A DNA stretch of 64,000 nt. It comes from Euphorbia lathyris (taxonomy: Eukaryota; Streptophyta; Magnoliopsida; Malpighiales; Euphorbiaceae). Below, in pieces: positions 45,574 to 58,400 of this stretch (the first letter of the stretch is position 1; each line of letters begins with the position of its first letter). The DNA lies in assembly GCF_963576675.1 (NCBI RefSeq), contig NC_088918.1, positions 48,207,501 through 48,271,500 on the forward strand, read 5' to 3'. The translations under genes were made by a program, and so were the position numbers. Under the pieces are notes generated by a model. That model had not been told where the DNA came from. It saw nothing but the letters and a program-made list of their open reading frames with translations, and made no database searches.

Positions 45574-48500
45574 ATGGAAGACAATCCGTTATCACCGAGA
45601 GTAGACGGGAGTGATGCTACGTCCGAATTCGAGGTATTTTTCCGATTTAACTTCCTTGCATTTCTGTAATTTGAATTGGAAAAAAAATCTGGTTCGGCAC
45701 TCGGGCATGTGAGCATCACGCCCCACCATATGGTGGGGCGTATGAGTATCACGTCCCACCATGTGGTGGGGCGTGATAGCCATATGCCTCACCATGAGGT
45801 GGGACGCGACACTCATACGCCCCACCATGTGGTGGGGCGTGATGCTCACACGCTCGAGCATATTTGTGGCTATTTTTCGGGTTTAGACACCGTAACGCTG
45901 TAGAAATGTCACGTTTTGGAATGTAATGTTCGTTATTAATCATTTACAGGAGGTTTCGTGGGAAGAATTTGACGAAAACGGCATAGATTACAGCTCACAG
46001 TTTTTTCCCAAACAAACATTTCAAACATATCATGAAGCTGTTAACTGGGCAAAACAGACGGCAATTGGGATCGGGTTTGAGTTAACCACAACATCGCACA
46101 AGACGGGGCGCAAGTCAAAGTGGATATTGGTTAAATGTGCTCGTGGTGTTAAGAATTATAAAAGGAAAAAGGATGTGGATATGGATGTTATACTACGGAA
46201 GAATACAAAAACAAAGTACTGTGGTTGCAAATTCCAGATAAAGGTTATGGAAATCAGCGAATTGGGCGGTTGGGTGGTGAATGGGATTCCTGGAGATAGA
46301 GGATAGCACTGTCATCAGTTGGCTGTATATCGTCAGGGCTACAGACAGATGAGCGGACTAAGCCCGGCTTCCAAAAAACTTGTTCGTGAAATGAGTTCAG
46401 CTCAAGCTAAGCCTTGTGCTATTTTTGCTGCAATCAAAGAAAAACATCCGGAGGATTGCCCGACACAAAGACATATCTATAACTACAGGGAGAAAATCAG
46501 GACTGAGAGCTTTGAGGGTCGGGATGTAATCGGTCAGTTTTATCGGCTTGCTATAGATAAGGACTATATACATTGGACGCAAGCGGTGCCGGGCAGCAAT
46601 GTCGTGACTCACTTATTTATGGCACATCCAACATCGATCACACTGTTCCGATCTTATTACTTGTTTGTTGGTATGGATTCAACATATAAAACAAACAAGT
46701 ATAAGATGCCATTGTTTGAAATCATTGGAATGACGCCTTCAAACAAAAACTTCTTGATCACCTATGCAATCATGAAGGATGAAACCGAGGGTAGTTACAT
46801 GTGGGTGTTACAAAAATTGAAGCTTTTGCTCCAACCTGATGTGCATCCGACAGCCATTGCTACAGACCGGGAGTTAGGACTGATGCGGCCGGTTCGTGAG
46901 GTATTTCCTCATTCTCATCATTTATTGTGCACATGGCATATTAATAAAGATGTAGAGGATAGAGTTGGCAAGTTGAGTGGAATGAAGAAGTTTGGTGAAA
47001 TTTTTAAGAATTCCAAATGGAAACGTATAATTGAAGCCCCGACAGAAGCTGAATATGAGGCGGCAGTGGTAGCCATGAAGAATACTACTGGCAACTGGCC
47101 TGGTGTGATTCAGTACGTGGAGACCACGTGGCTAGTGCATAAAGAGAAGTTTTGTCGAGCATGGACAAACAAGGTGTTGCACTTAGGAAACACCACAACC
47201 TGTCGAGTGGAGAGTTCACATGCACAGTTGAAACAGTGGTTGAATTCATCTACTGGTGCACTTGATACAGTGTGGGCGAAGGTGCACAATGACATTGAGG
47301 CTCAGATCGAGGCGATCAAGTAAGACATTTATTCTGTTATTTGCTTTAATCTTTTAAAATTTAATACATTAGTTTTGTAATCCTTCATTGTATATAATCA
47401 GATACTCACTCGAGGACTCGAGAAGAAGATCTGCGGTGAATCACTGTGGAGAACCTTTCGCGTATCTCGACTTACATGTTTCACATTACTGATTGGCTGT
47501 ACTAAATGATGAGCTCAAGCGTATGTAGGGATTGAGTATGGATGTGGTAAGTGAATGCGGATGCGTGTTGCCCATGACTCATGGCATTCCGTGTGCATGT
47601 GAGCTTAAAACATATATTGACACAAATGAATCGGTCCGTGTTGACCGCATCCATCCTTTTTGGAGATCTCTTGCGTTTGAAGGGTTGAGTGACATACCAG
47701 TTACTGCTCCAGTATATGCCGACGGGTCTGAGGATCACCGATTTTTTCAATCTCTTGTGGAAAAGGTTGAAAAATTAGATCTTTCAATGGTGCGTAGCAT
47801 ATCGATGATGATTCATGATCAGATAAACCCGGAACAAAGTGGCTTTAAAGAACCTGAGGTCAAAGACACTGTTAGGGGTAGACCAAAGGGAAATTCATTA
47901 ACAAAACGAAATCCGAGTGCATGGGAGTACAGTCAGTCACCACGAGGTCGAGCACGGTCCTCAGGTTCGAGGAGTAGTCGTAGTCGAGGCCGTTCTTCAT
48001 CCTCATATGTGCATAACAGCCAGATGCCGGGTATATTTTATTTCATTTATATATATGTTGAAGTTAAAGTAAATATATTTTTATTGATAAATTTCATATA
48101 TTAATATTTTCAGTCGGATTTGATGCGGATATCGCCAGTTACCACCATTTACATCGGGTTCAACGTCTCATCGTACCATTTATTACTGGATTCCATGATG
48201 TTGTAGCAGATGGTAACTGTGGATTTCGTGTTTTAGCCGATGCCATCATTTATAACCAAGAGGAGTGGAAGCTGATGAGAGTGCTCATAGAGAATGAGAT
48301 GCGGGCAAACCGTGATCTGTATGCGCCAGTGTACGGGAACGGATTTGATGCTGCCCTCACACGTATTAAATGGGCAGGAGCGGGTTGTGGTGAGTCCGGA
48401 TGACTTATTTGCTGCTGCATCTGTATTGAACGCAGTAATTTTCCTCTTTACTACAGAACAATTAGGATGTTGCACTATACTACCGATGCGTTCGGACGAT

Positions 48501-48692
48501 GGAAGACCACCAGAGCGAGAGATTGTGATTTGTCATTTGGGGAGTTATCGTCACTACATACGTCTTTATTTACATCCTGCGTTTCCAGTGCCTCCCATTG
48601 CCACCCAATGGCGATTATTTTGTCATCAGAGTGTTCGTCACTTGGAGAATCTATACACTGAAAGGAGAGAGGCTTGGGCTAGATTATATTAG
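45574..48692 (+). pseudogene. MULE transposase with C-terminal OTU protease domain; three stops and one frameshift
   Basis: Predicted exons are 45574-45633 (MEDNPLSPRVDG), 45950-47319, 47402-48030 and 48114-48692, with GT-AG introns and matching phases. Exon 2 has a FAR1-like zinc region (CARG..CGCKFQI), then the MULE transposase core with GMDSTYKTNKYKMPLFEIIG near 46675 and CTWHINKD near 46930. Exon 3 has the SWIM zinc motif (CGCVLPMTHGIPCAC near 47560) and a Ser/Arg-rich linker (RGRARSSGSRSSRSRGR). Exon 4 encodes an OTU cysteine protease start, VVADGNCGFR (near 48205), with the Asp and Cys. After a frameshift near 48370 it ends HLGSYRHYIRLYLHP. Stops at 46304, 47490 and about 47526 break it. 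OTU-tailed MULE proteins occur in plants; the role of the protease is unknown. Confidence 0.8.
45705..45862. repeat. Palindrome array in intron 1 of the MULE gene
   Basis: Units of about 40 bp carry palindromes such as CGCCCCACCATATGGTGGGG and the joint CGTGATAGCCATATG or CGTATGAGTATCACG. Four palindromes are present. Open frames through it on both strands are repeat artefacts. Confidence 0.85.
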
Positions 48693-48763
48693 TTTTATAT
48701 GTTGTGATTAATAATATTTATTAATTAACTTATATTATTTTTTGGTTTTAAGTACAATTCTGT

Positions 48764-48838
48764 AGTTACGGGTTTAACAGCCTATTTACGGGTTTAACGG
48801 CCTATTTACGGGTTTAACGAACTATTTACGGGATAAAA
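48764..48838 (+). repeat. Short tandem repeat of about 20 bp in the MULE
   Basis: TTACGGGTTTAACGGCCTAT is repeated about four times with small changes, between the transposase stop and the right palindrome array. Confidence 0.85.
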
Positions 48839-48847
48839 AAGCTATTT

Positions 48848-49062
48848 TTTTTGCCAATCCGACACGCGGGCGTGTGGCCATCACGCCTCACCTCGCGGTC
48901 GGACGTGATAGCCTCACGCCTCACCGCATAGTCGGACGTAACAGCCACATGCCCGACCTTGCGGTCAGGCGTGAGGCTATCACGTCCTACCACACGGTGA
49001 GGCGTGAGGCTATCACGTCCGACCGCGAGGTGAGGCGTGATGGCCACACGCCCGCGTGTCGA
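48848..49062. repeat. Right palindrome array of the MULE
   Basis: Units combine CGTGAGGCTATCACGTCC with palindromic halves such as TCACCTCGCGGTCGGACG. The whole block also folds on itself: it starts GACACGCGGGCGTGTGGCC and ends GGCCACACGCCCGCGTGTC. The left array has the same layout with other core bases. Confidence 0.85.
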
Positions 49063-49178
49063 ATTGGCAAAAAAAAAATAGCAATTCCCCTCCCAAAACC
49101 CATGAAAAGGCATTTTCATCATTTCATGGGGCTAGGGGTGGGAAAATGGGGCTGGGTTTAACAACACCCATTGCAAAT

Positions 49179-49431
49179 TGATGTAAAATCCTCCACAACA
49201 TTTATTATATATATTAATATTAAATTTATTTATTGGAGAAGGAAATTGGTTACGATGAATATGATAGCCCATCAATAACCTGGACGGACCCAACCCGGTT
49301 AAAAAAGGAAAACAAGCAAATTAATCCGATTCCTAAAAGAACGCCAGTCTGACTCTGCACTGCAGCCGGAGAAAATTCTCTCTGATACACGACGGTGGAC
49401 ATAGGACAAAAGGAGGCGGCGGCGGAGAGGG
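49179..49431 (+). promoter_or_regulatory. Promoter and 5' leader region of the DnaJ gene
   Basis: Only about 250 bp separate the MULE from the start codon. A TATATATTAATATTAAAT stretch at 49207-49224 could act as a TATA region. The GGAGGCGGCGGCGGAGAGGG just before the ATG is a purine-rich leader. Nothing else is recognisable. Confidence 0.4.
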
Positions 49432-52400
49432 ATGGGCGTTGATTACTACAAAGTTTTACAGGTAGACCGGAGTGCTAAGGATGATGATTTGAAGAAAGCT
49501 TATCGTAAACTCGCTATGAAATGGCATCCTGATAAGAACCCTAAGAACAAGAAAGATGCTGAAGCTAAGTTCAAGCAAATCTCCGAAGCTTATGATGTAA
49601 AATTACCCCTTTCTGTATCTAATTTTGTTCTCTCTTAGCAGTTAACAACGCAAAAAATATTTTCTGCGGATTTGCGACTCACACATGTCTGCTGATTTTA
49701 GGTTTTGAGTGATCCGCAAAAAAGGGCTATTTATGATCAGTATGGAGAGGAGGGTTTGAAGGGTCAGGTGCCGCCTCCGGGCGCTGGTGGGTTTGGAAAC
49801 GACGGGGGTTCCACAACTTTCCGTTTCAATCCACGGAGCGCAGATGATATATTTTCTGAAATTTTTGGGTTTTCGAGTCCGTTTGGAGGGATGAATGATA
49901 TGGGTAGCACACGCGCTAGCACGTCTGGGTTTCCCAGGGGGGTGTTTGGGGATGATATCTTCTCTTCTTTTAGACACGCTGCTGGAGAGAGCTCTAATAT
50001 CTCCCGAAAAGGAGCTGCCATAGAGCGGACATTGCCCTGTAGTTTGGAGGATCTCTATAAGGGAACTACTAAGAAAATGAAAATTTCCAGGGATGTTACT
50101 GATCATACTACTGGGTAAGCTTGTTTTTCTTCTCCTTCACTGTTTATTTATTTATTTACTTCAAACAAGAACTGTTTATTGCTCTTCTAGCTGTTACATA
50201 TTTCTTAATTACTTTAAGAGAGTTGATTTCGTTTTGGCCATTACATTGTAACTGTTATCTTTGGTCACTTGGTGAGGCCAAATTAATTTAAGTTGGCTTT
50301 TGAATTTGTTGTACAAGTATAGTTTGTAGTTGTTGGCATAGTTGCGAAAGGCGAGCCGAGGCGGTGAGGGCAAAATACCGCCTTGAGGCGAGGCGACAGC
50401 CTTTCGCATGTGAGGCGACAAAAAATTAGAAAACACCAAAAAATAAAATCATTAATATTACTAACTCAAATCTACTAATTTAAGTCTAAAGTTGTAACAC
50501 ACACACACAAAAAAAAACTCCTAATCCTAATAACATCTAATTCCAAAATAAAACCTAATTCCTAATAACATATCAAATGAACTCCATAATCAATCCAAAT
50601 CCTCATCATCATCAAACTCTATCTCATTGATGTTTTCCTCTTCTTCATCCTTGTATTCTTCATCTTCATCTTTATATTCATCATCCTCCTCCTCCTCATC
50701 ATCATTTTCTTCATCCTCATCTCTACTAACTAGAGGAGGATTGACTTTTCTTGCCCGAGATGTGCCTCCTCTCACATATGTTTGTGTAGGCCTAGTAGTA
50801 GACACAACACTTTTTACCTTTTGCCCTAGTTTTATAGACATCTTCGTCCACTCCAAGAGCATCCGAAACTAAATCCCACATCCTCTCATCATTATCAAAT
50901 ACTAAATCTTCATCATCATTACCACCATCTCCTTCCATTGTACCCGTCAACCACTCATTACTATCATCGATATCTTTCAAAGATATAGGATCAATGTGGT
51001 CTCGTTCATCAAATCGACGTTTCAACGCTCGATTATACTTGACATAAACCAAGTCATCATGCGTGTTTGAGCTAGTCGATTTTTTTTTTTGGTATGAACC
51101 TACAAAACAACAATTAAAAAACAAAACAACACTTTTATGATCCTTTGAACTATGTCAAAACCTAAAGTGATCAAATAAGTGACAAAGTTATATTTATAAA
51201 ACTTACATTCTCAAAAGTACTCCAATTCCGCTCACAACCGGATGCACTACAAGTGAGACCAAGCACTTTCAGTGCAAATTTTTGTAATTGTGGAGTACAT
51301 GATCCATATGTCTCCCACCATGCAACTAAAGAAAGAAAATTACAAACAAACAAGTATTAAAATGCATTCAAGTTGCTAAATAATAAATACGAAGGTATGA
51401 GGGTGTAGGAACTTATATACCTGGGCTCATTGTGTCTCTATGCCTAATTGCCATCTTCATTCTGAATATATCATTACTAGAATTTTGATACAAAATCAGT
51501 TGTTCACCGATCTTGTCTTGTTCATCTTCACTTTCTACCAATCTTTCCAACGCTTTCAGATAACCCTTTTTAATCTCACCATTTCGATCGGGTTCACCAA
51601 GGAATGATGGATTTAAAAGGAATCCAGCTGCATGTAGTGGTTGGTGGAGTTGCTTATCCCATTTATGATCAATGATATCATAGATATTTTGATAAGAAGC
51701 TAGCTTATGGTCGAAGGCTTTTGCTATTGCCTCTTTAGCCCTATCCATAGCTTCATAGATATATCCCATGGGTGGCTTTTTCTCACCATCCACCAATCGG
51801 AGTACACGGACTAAAGGGCCAAATATCTTCATGATATACAAAACATTTTTCCAAAAGTGTGCGCTTAAGACACATCCCGATGCATTTTTTGCAGCAACTT
51901 CTTTTGCCCACTTACTCTTAGTCCACTCATCAGATACAAACATTCTTCGCAAATTAGCCTTCAACCTATGCATACGTTGAAGCGTGAGTTAAGCAGTGGC
52001 AAATCTTGTGATACCGGGTCGTACAAGCTCTAGGTGCCCAGTGAAACTTCTCAACATATTTACAACCCCTGGACGTGTATAAATATAACCATTCAACTTA
52101 ATGGCTCTCTTCACCGTCTTACTAACAACCTCCAACTTTCCGATATCTTCCAATATCAAATCAATACAATGAGCTGCACATGGAGTCCAAAACAAGTGTG
52201 ACCTCTTTACCTCCAAAAGCTTTCCTATAAAAAAAGATGATAATAATTCATAAAAGATTACAAACTATTAAAATGTAAATAAGAATTAATAATAATAGTA
52301 CCTGCAAGCACATTAGATGCTGCACTGTCAGTAATAAATTGAACCATATTCTTCTCCCCAATTTTGAGCACCATCCGGTCAAATAATTCAATAAAAACAG

Positions 52401-55400
52401 TCCTTTTATGCGAATTAACTAAGAAATTAATCAAAGTTCTTTGCCTCTTATCTGTCCAACCATCCGCCATAATTGAGCATCCATGCTTCTCCCATTCTTC
52501 TTCATATGATCTCATTCCAACCTTCACTTTCTTAACTTCTTGCCTCAAAAGAGGTACTCGAACTTCATGAATGCTAGTCGGCTTCATTCCAACACCATAC
52601 TGTCCAATAGACTCAATCATCACAGGAAAACTAGGATACTTTACAGCATTAAAAGGAATTGCCGCATCATACATCCACCTAGCAAAATCCGCACAAGCTT
52701 TCGCTCGGAGCTCTTTTTTACATGTTTCTCATTAATGGTGGTTTGCCTCAACTTTCTATCTTTGAGGGCTTTTTCAGCATCAGGAGTAAAAAAAACATCC
52801 ATTGGACCCTTTAGCTTTGGTTTTTTCCTACGAATTAATTTAATACCTACGCTATTAGGCTCTCCAAGATCATCAACCTCAGTCTCATCATCCCCAAAAC
52901 TATCTAAATTAGTAAAATCAACATCAATATGCTCATCAACAACCTTACTTGCCTTCTTTGATAGCATATAATCTCGGATTTCTTGGCGCACATGCGGTGG
53001 ACATTTAACACACTTCTTAACATTAGTGTTTTCTCCAACAATATGATGCTTAGCTCTACATATCCCCCTTTTGAGATAAAATCACAAAAATTACACCGCA
53101 AGTCATTTGAATTCCCCGTCTTGACTTCTTTCACATACTTCCAACAAGGATCATTTCTTTTCGTAGTTTTGGATGGATTACTACTCATGATAAACAACCT
53201 ACAATATTTGGACAACAAAATTAGAAACAAACTTTCTGACCTAAAATCAAACTTTCTGACCTAAACAAAATCTACAACATAACATTTAGAATAAGGACTA
53301 CTAATTAAGAAATAGAAATAAACAACTAAGAAAAGAGATCATAAAAGAAAAAAATTGGGCAGCATAACATTTAGAAATTAAGGAATTGAAGAAAAAAAAG
53401 AAGAGAAGAGAAGTAAGAAATTAATCAAGTTGTGAAAAGATAAAGGAAGAAGAAGAGAAGAGATGAAGATACGTACCTGGAATTGTTGGCTACTGAAGTA
53501 GAAGTTGAAGTAGAAGCAGTAGAAGTCGATGATAGGTAAGCAGTCGAAGTCGATGATGAGGAGAGGAATACAACGGCTCTTTCTCTAAATCGTGACCTAA
53601 AAGTGTCTGCTTCTTTCTTTTTATAAGTATTAAATATCTATTTAGGTCCTTATTAATTTAAAAAACATTTCAATACAACCCTATAATTTTCCTAATTTTT
53701 AATTTCGGCCCAATACTCCTAATTACCGCCCGACCTACCCAAGGCGACCGCCTCTCGCCCGGCACCGCCCCTCGCCTGCGTCGAAGAGGCGGCCGCCTCA
53801 ATAATTTCGCCCGCCTTCTGCTACAGAAGGCGGGGCGCCGGTCGCCCGGGTCGCCTGACCGCCTTTGACAACTATGGTTGTTGGTTTACTTCATGGGATC
53901 CACTCTTAGATGTGAAACCCTTGGTTTATATTTTAGATGCTTTCTTATTCCACATTGCCTATGCCATCTTGAGAAGTATGTTTAAAGTGTTTAAACCATT
54001 CCTAGTTTGACTAGGTGCTGGAATGCAGTGATGCATATTCAATTTATTCAACTTTTCATTGCAGAATTGTCAGGCACACTAGAATTTATACAGTTTTGAA
54101 GGTGGCTTTTGGACAAGTTAGTTAACGTTTAACACCTATATTGCAGATGATAAGTTTATATATATTAGGGTTATATTTGTAGTTATACACTCTAGGTTAG
54201 GGTTAAAGTTATGAGCTAACTGAGGAACATGAAGGGTATTACGTAATTGAAAATGAGAAGAATCAGAGGACAAGACAAAATTACCAACTCGAGCAATAGG
54301 GAGCTTGGAACCACTACCAATTTGAGGTTGCCGAGGTCAGAGGTGAGGTGATGAGTGGCGCCGGAGTCTAGAACCCAAGGTTGATTGCCTGCAAGGCTTG
54401 TAGCAATATGAGATTGTGGAGAAAAGTTGCCGTCACGATTAAACCGAGAAGAAAAGCAATTGTGAGCAATATGACCAAGCCTTGAGATGTTCCCTAGCGT
54501 GTTGAGTAACCAGATGAATGAGATGCACTCGAATGGGAATTGCCGGCCGAGAAGGGCTGCTGTCCAGCCAAGGAGTGCCGATAACCAGAATGAGAGTGGC
54601 CACCTCTATTGGTTCGGCCACGACCTTGACCACCACAGGATAATTGTTGTCCATATGAAGTGCGGGAAGAATGAAGTGCTGTGGGTTGAATAGAATTAGT
54701 GACGGTGTTGCGAGCAATCTGACGTTCCTCAGATAGTAATAGATATTAAAGGCGCAAGGCGCACTAAGGCGTAAGGGGGGTCCTGGAGCCTTGGCGCAAG
54801 GCGCAACTTAAGGCGCGCGCCCGAGCGACCTGAGGCGCACACAAAAAAATATAATAAATTCATAATACCAGTCACAAATAATCACAAATAGTCAAATAAC
54901 AACAATAAAACCATAAAATGCACGAGTTAAGTTCTAGTTAACTACTAAGGCATGAGTTAACTGTTGCGATATGTGAAGTAAAAACTGTCGATCTTTGTAT
55001 ATCCATGCTTTTCTTTTATTTTCTGCACTTAAAAGACCCTAAAATACCTTAACCTTAAAATACCCTCAAAACCCTAAGTACCCTCAACCCTAAAATACCC
55101 TAAGGTAGCTGAGGCGCGCGCCTGACTGACCGCGCCCGCCTTTGGGCTCCAGAGGCGCTAAGGCTGGAGCCTTAGCCGAGGCGCGCCTTTAACAACTATG
55201 GATATAAAGATCATCAAATGTAATAGATTCCATTTTAGCTTCAATTGCACGGATGAAGGGACGATAAGAATTCTCAAGTCCCATCAGAATGACATCAATA
55301 AGATCGTCTTTAGGAAAAAAGTGTTGATACGTCGCTAATTGATCGTAGATGGATTTAGCACGAAGCATATAGGTGGAGATATCATTAGAACCCCTAAAGA

Positions 55401-58400
55401 GAGCCTGTAATTGAGCACGAAGGTTGCGGATGTGGGATCTGGAACCAATGGAATAAGTTTTGATTAGTTTGGTCCATGCCTTACGAGCAGTTGTAGCATT
55501 TGCGATGTGCGGAAGGAGTGATTCAAAGACAAAACTGAGTAGCACGTTGAAAACCTGTTGATCTCGCTGGTCCCAAATAAAAAAACCATCAGAAAGTAAT
55601 TTTGGTGGAGGATTGTCTGTAGAATCAATGTGGTGTGTTAAGCCACTACCACAGATAAAGCCACTACCACAGATAGCAAATAACATATGAGCCTTCCAAA
55701 GAACAAAAGTAGATGATTGGTTGGGCCGTCAGAGCGAGACTTGGACAGCAATAGATTTAGAAAATTATCAAAATTAAGGCAAATTAGGACACAAATAGAA
55801 TAGAAGAGGGACGGTTTGGAATTTAGAAAGTCAAGAGTCATATGTTCTTAATCCATAACTCGTTATTAAAAACATTTTAGTTCTTCTCAACATGTTTTTT
55901 AGTTTTTAAAATCTGATTTTTTTTTAATGGTGTCATGAATCAACCGAATCGATGGACTCGGTCGATTTGGCTGAGTCCACCGATTCGGTGGATTCATGTC
56001 CGATTCTTGATGATTTCGAGTCATACCATAAATACGATTCGAAATATCATGAATTGGATCGAATCGTATGAGTCGACTCACGACTCGTACGATTCTGACA
56101 ACTATGATTGGTAGCCGTCAATGTTACTATAAGTTGACTTTGAAGGTTCGGTGTATGAATAGGTGAGGGGGACTGTGACTGAATGAAATTAGGCGGCAGT
56201 TGTGTATGGGGTATGGACATGGTGGAGGTTGTTGAAGAGAAAGGATTGATGAATGTATACGATGCCGACAGACGGTGAAGCAGGCAAGGAAGCAGACATA
56301 CGGTTGGTGGCGGGATTGGTATTCATTTTGGCAGGCGGCAGACGGCATGCGGTGGAAGCAGAATGATTGGCGGCGGGACTAGTATGACAGGCGGTATACG
56401 ACGGCAGACGACAGGCAGTGGAAGCAGATTAATCGGCGGCGGGATCGGTTTGACAGGCGGCAGTCGATGGCGGTAGATACAGTGTGGAGGCAGGCGTCGA
56501 ATGGTTTTAGGCCTGATACCATAAAGATAACCGTGGAACTTGATTATGTAAGCCAAACCCTAACCCTAAGCTTAGTGTATAATTACAAATATAACCCTAA
56601 TATATATAAACCTATCAACATAGACACTCTTTAGTAGCGTTTCTACGATCCGTGTCCGTTTGATGGCTATTTTATTAAGGTTATGTTTTAGAAATAATAT
56701 TTTCCGTGTTCGTGTCCTGTGTCTGTGCAACATAGGTTAACACTATAATAGTCGTCAGATATGTATAGCAGTATATGTTGCTTTCCTTTTCAAATCCGCA
56801 TTTAACTAATGCTTTGGAACAACCATGAGGTGTATGGGTAGAACTTGGTCTGGGGAATCTTTAATATTAATGTTATTTTTTTTGTCATAATTATGTATAA
56901 TGCAAATAAATATTTGCCTCTTCTAGAAGTTGTTAGTGGTACATGAGAGTTGTTGACGCAACGGAAATAACAAAAACACACTGCAAATAGTTGATTCGTG
57001 TACGAATACTTTTCGATAACCTTGAAAATTAGAAAAAACTTTGGAAAACATGAAGCTTATCTATTGAATATAAAAAACTAACAACTAGTACAATCGAAAT
57101 TGTTCTTTAAATAGGAAATGAAAAACCGTATAAGTGAACCCTAAACTGAATAAGAAAAGATAAAAAGGAAAATTATACAAAAGCTCCAAAAACAGTAATT
57201 TGCATTTTTTAAGCACTCAGTTTTGCTCGATGGCTCGTTTCCATCCAAAATAGTGTTCGAAAACGCAAAAAGCTGAAACTTCAAATTTGGCAAAAATTAC
57301 AAAATTGCCACTACATCAAAATTTATCAAATTTCTCCGTGAACTTAAGAGCCAATTCTTCATCTGCACCATTCCCAGGGTGAGCAGAATTTGTCCTCGAA
57401 TTGTATATGGAACAAGATGCTTCACATTGAATACATCAACGATACAAATGTGACTCGGTAACTTGAGGTGACAAGCATTCAGATTAATCTTTGGGAAGAA
57501 AGTTTGTTGTAATCTCCAAGCCCACACAAAATCGCCAACCTCAGATTCCATATGTCGATGTTTCTTGTCAACAGCCTTCTTATATTTAGCAGCGTGAACA
57601 ACTTGCAAACCCGAAACAAAATCAGCAGCTTTCTAACGGAGATGAGTACGGCCAGGCACAGTCAATAAATCCAAAGAATCCTTAGGCACAAAAGAATAAA
57701 TAATCTAGAATGGACTAAAACACGAGCTGCTATTAACAACGGGATTATGCATGAACTCAACTTGACACAACTTTTGATCTAACTCTTCAAATGATCCCCG
57801 ACCAAACACCATTATAGATTTCCAAGTGATTGATTCACCACCTTAGTTTGGCCATCTATTCGTGCGTAATGAGCACTATTGAACTTTAGTTGGGCACCAC
57901 CATCTTCCATAATTATGTCAAAAATGGCTAAGGAAACGAGTTTCACGATTCGACACAATTGACTTGGTCAGCCCATGGAGGCTACAAACATCACGAAAGA
58001 ACAATAGAGCCACATTGAACATCTGTAGTCTTCTTAAATGGGATAAAATGAGTCATCTCATAAAAATGATCAACAACAACAAAAACTGAATCGTTACCAC
58101 GTGTACGGGGCAACCCGAGAACAAAATCCATGCTAATGTCGATCCATGTTTGTGAAGGAATAGGCAGTGACATGTACAAACCCGTACCCTTAGGTAATTG
58201 GCAAATGCGACAACGTTTCGCATAGCGCTCTACCTCCTTACGCATCGAAGGCCAAAAGTAAGAAGCCTGAATCAACTGTAGGGTCCTTTCATGCCCCCAC
58301 ATGTCTCTCATAATGAAGTTCCTGGCTAAACAGAAACAGAAACACATCATGCTCTACAATGGGTTCGCCAGCTTCGACCCTTTTCAAAATACCAGCAAAG

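Larger units (their letters stand above)
45432..49169 (+). mobile_element. MULE (Mutator-like element), 3.7 kb
   Basis: It is flanked by the 9-bp direct repeat ATTGCAAAT at 45423-45431 and 49170-49178. The ends are inverted repeats of about 24 bp sharing TAAACCCAGCCCCAT. Inside are a MULE transposase gene with an OTU-protease tail and two palindrome-rich arrays near the ends. It lies just downstream of the LINE start and ends 262 bp before the DnaJ start codon. Confidence 0.9.
54130..56620 (-). mobile_element. Ty1/copia fragment flanked by inverted LTR pieces
   Basis: On the minus strand a primer-site-like TGGTATCAGGC (56511-56521) follows an LTR end, then gag and the start of protease down to about 54205. 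The piece 56545-56610 (AACCCTAA..ATATATATAAACCTATC) is the reverse complement of 54150-54210. Normal LTRs would be in the same direction, so the left piece is inverted and the element rearranged. Confidence 0.65.

Noticed and set aside
45592..45943. ORFs with MVGRD/HHMVGR repeats on both strands
   Set aside because: Caused by the palindrome array; the real gene splices this region out as intron 1.
55915..56107. A third small hAT-like element ending GACAACTATG
   Set aside because: Only the right end resembles the hAT terminus; I could not find a left end or an 8-bp direct repeat.
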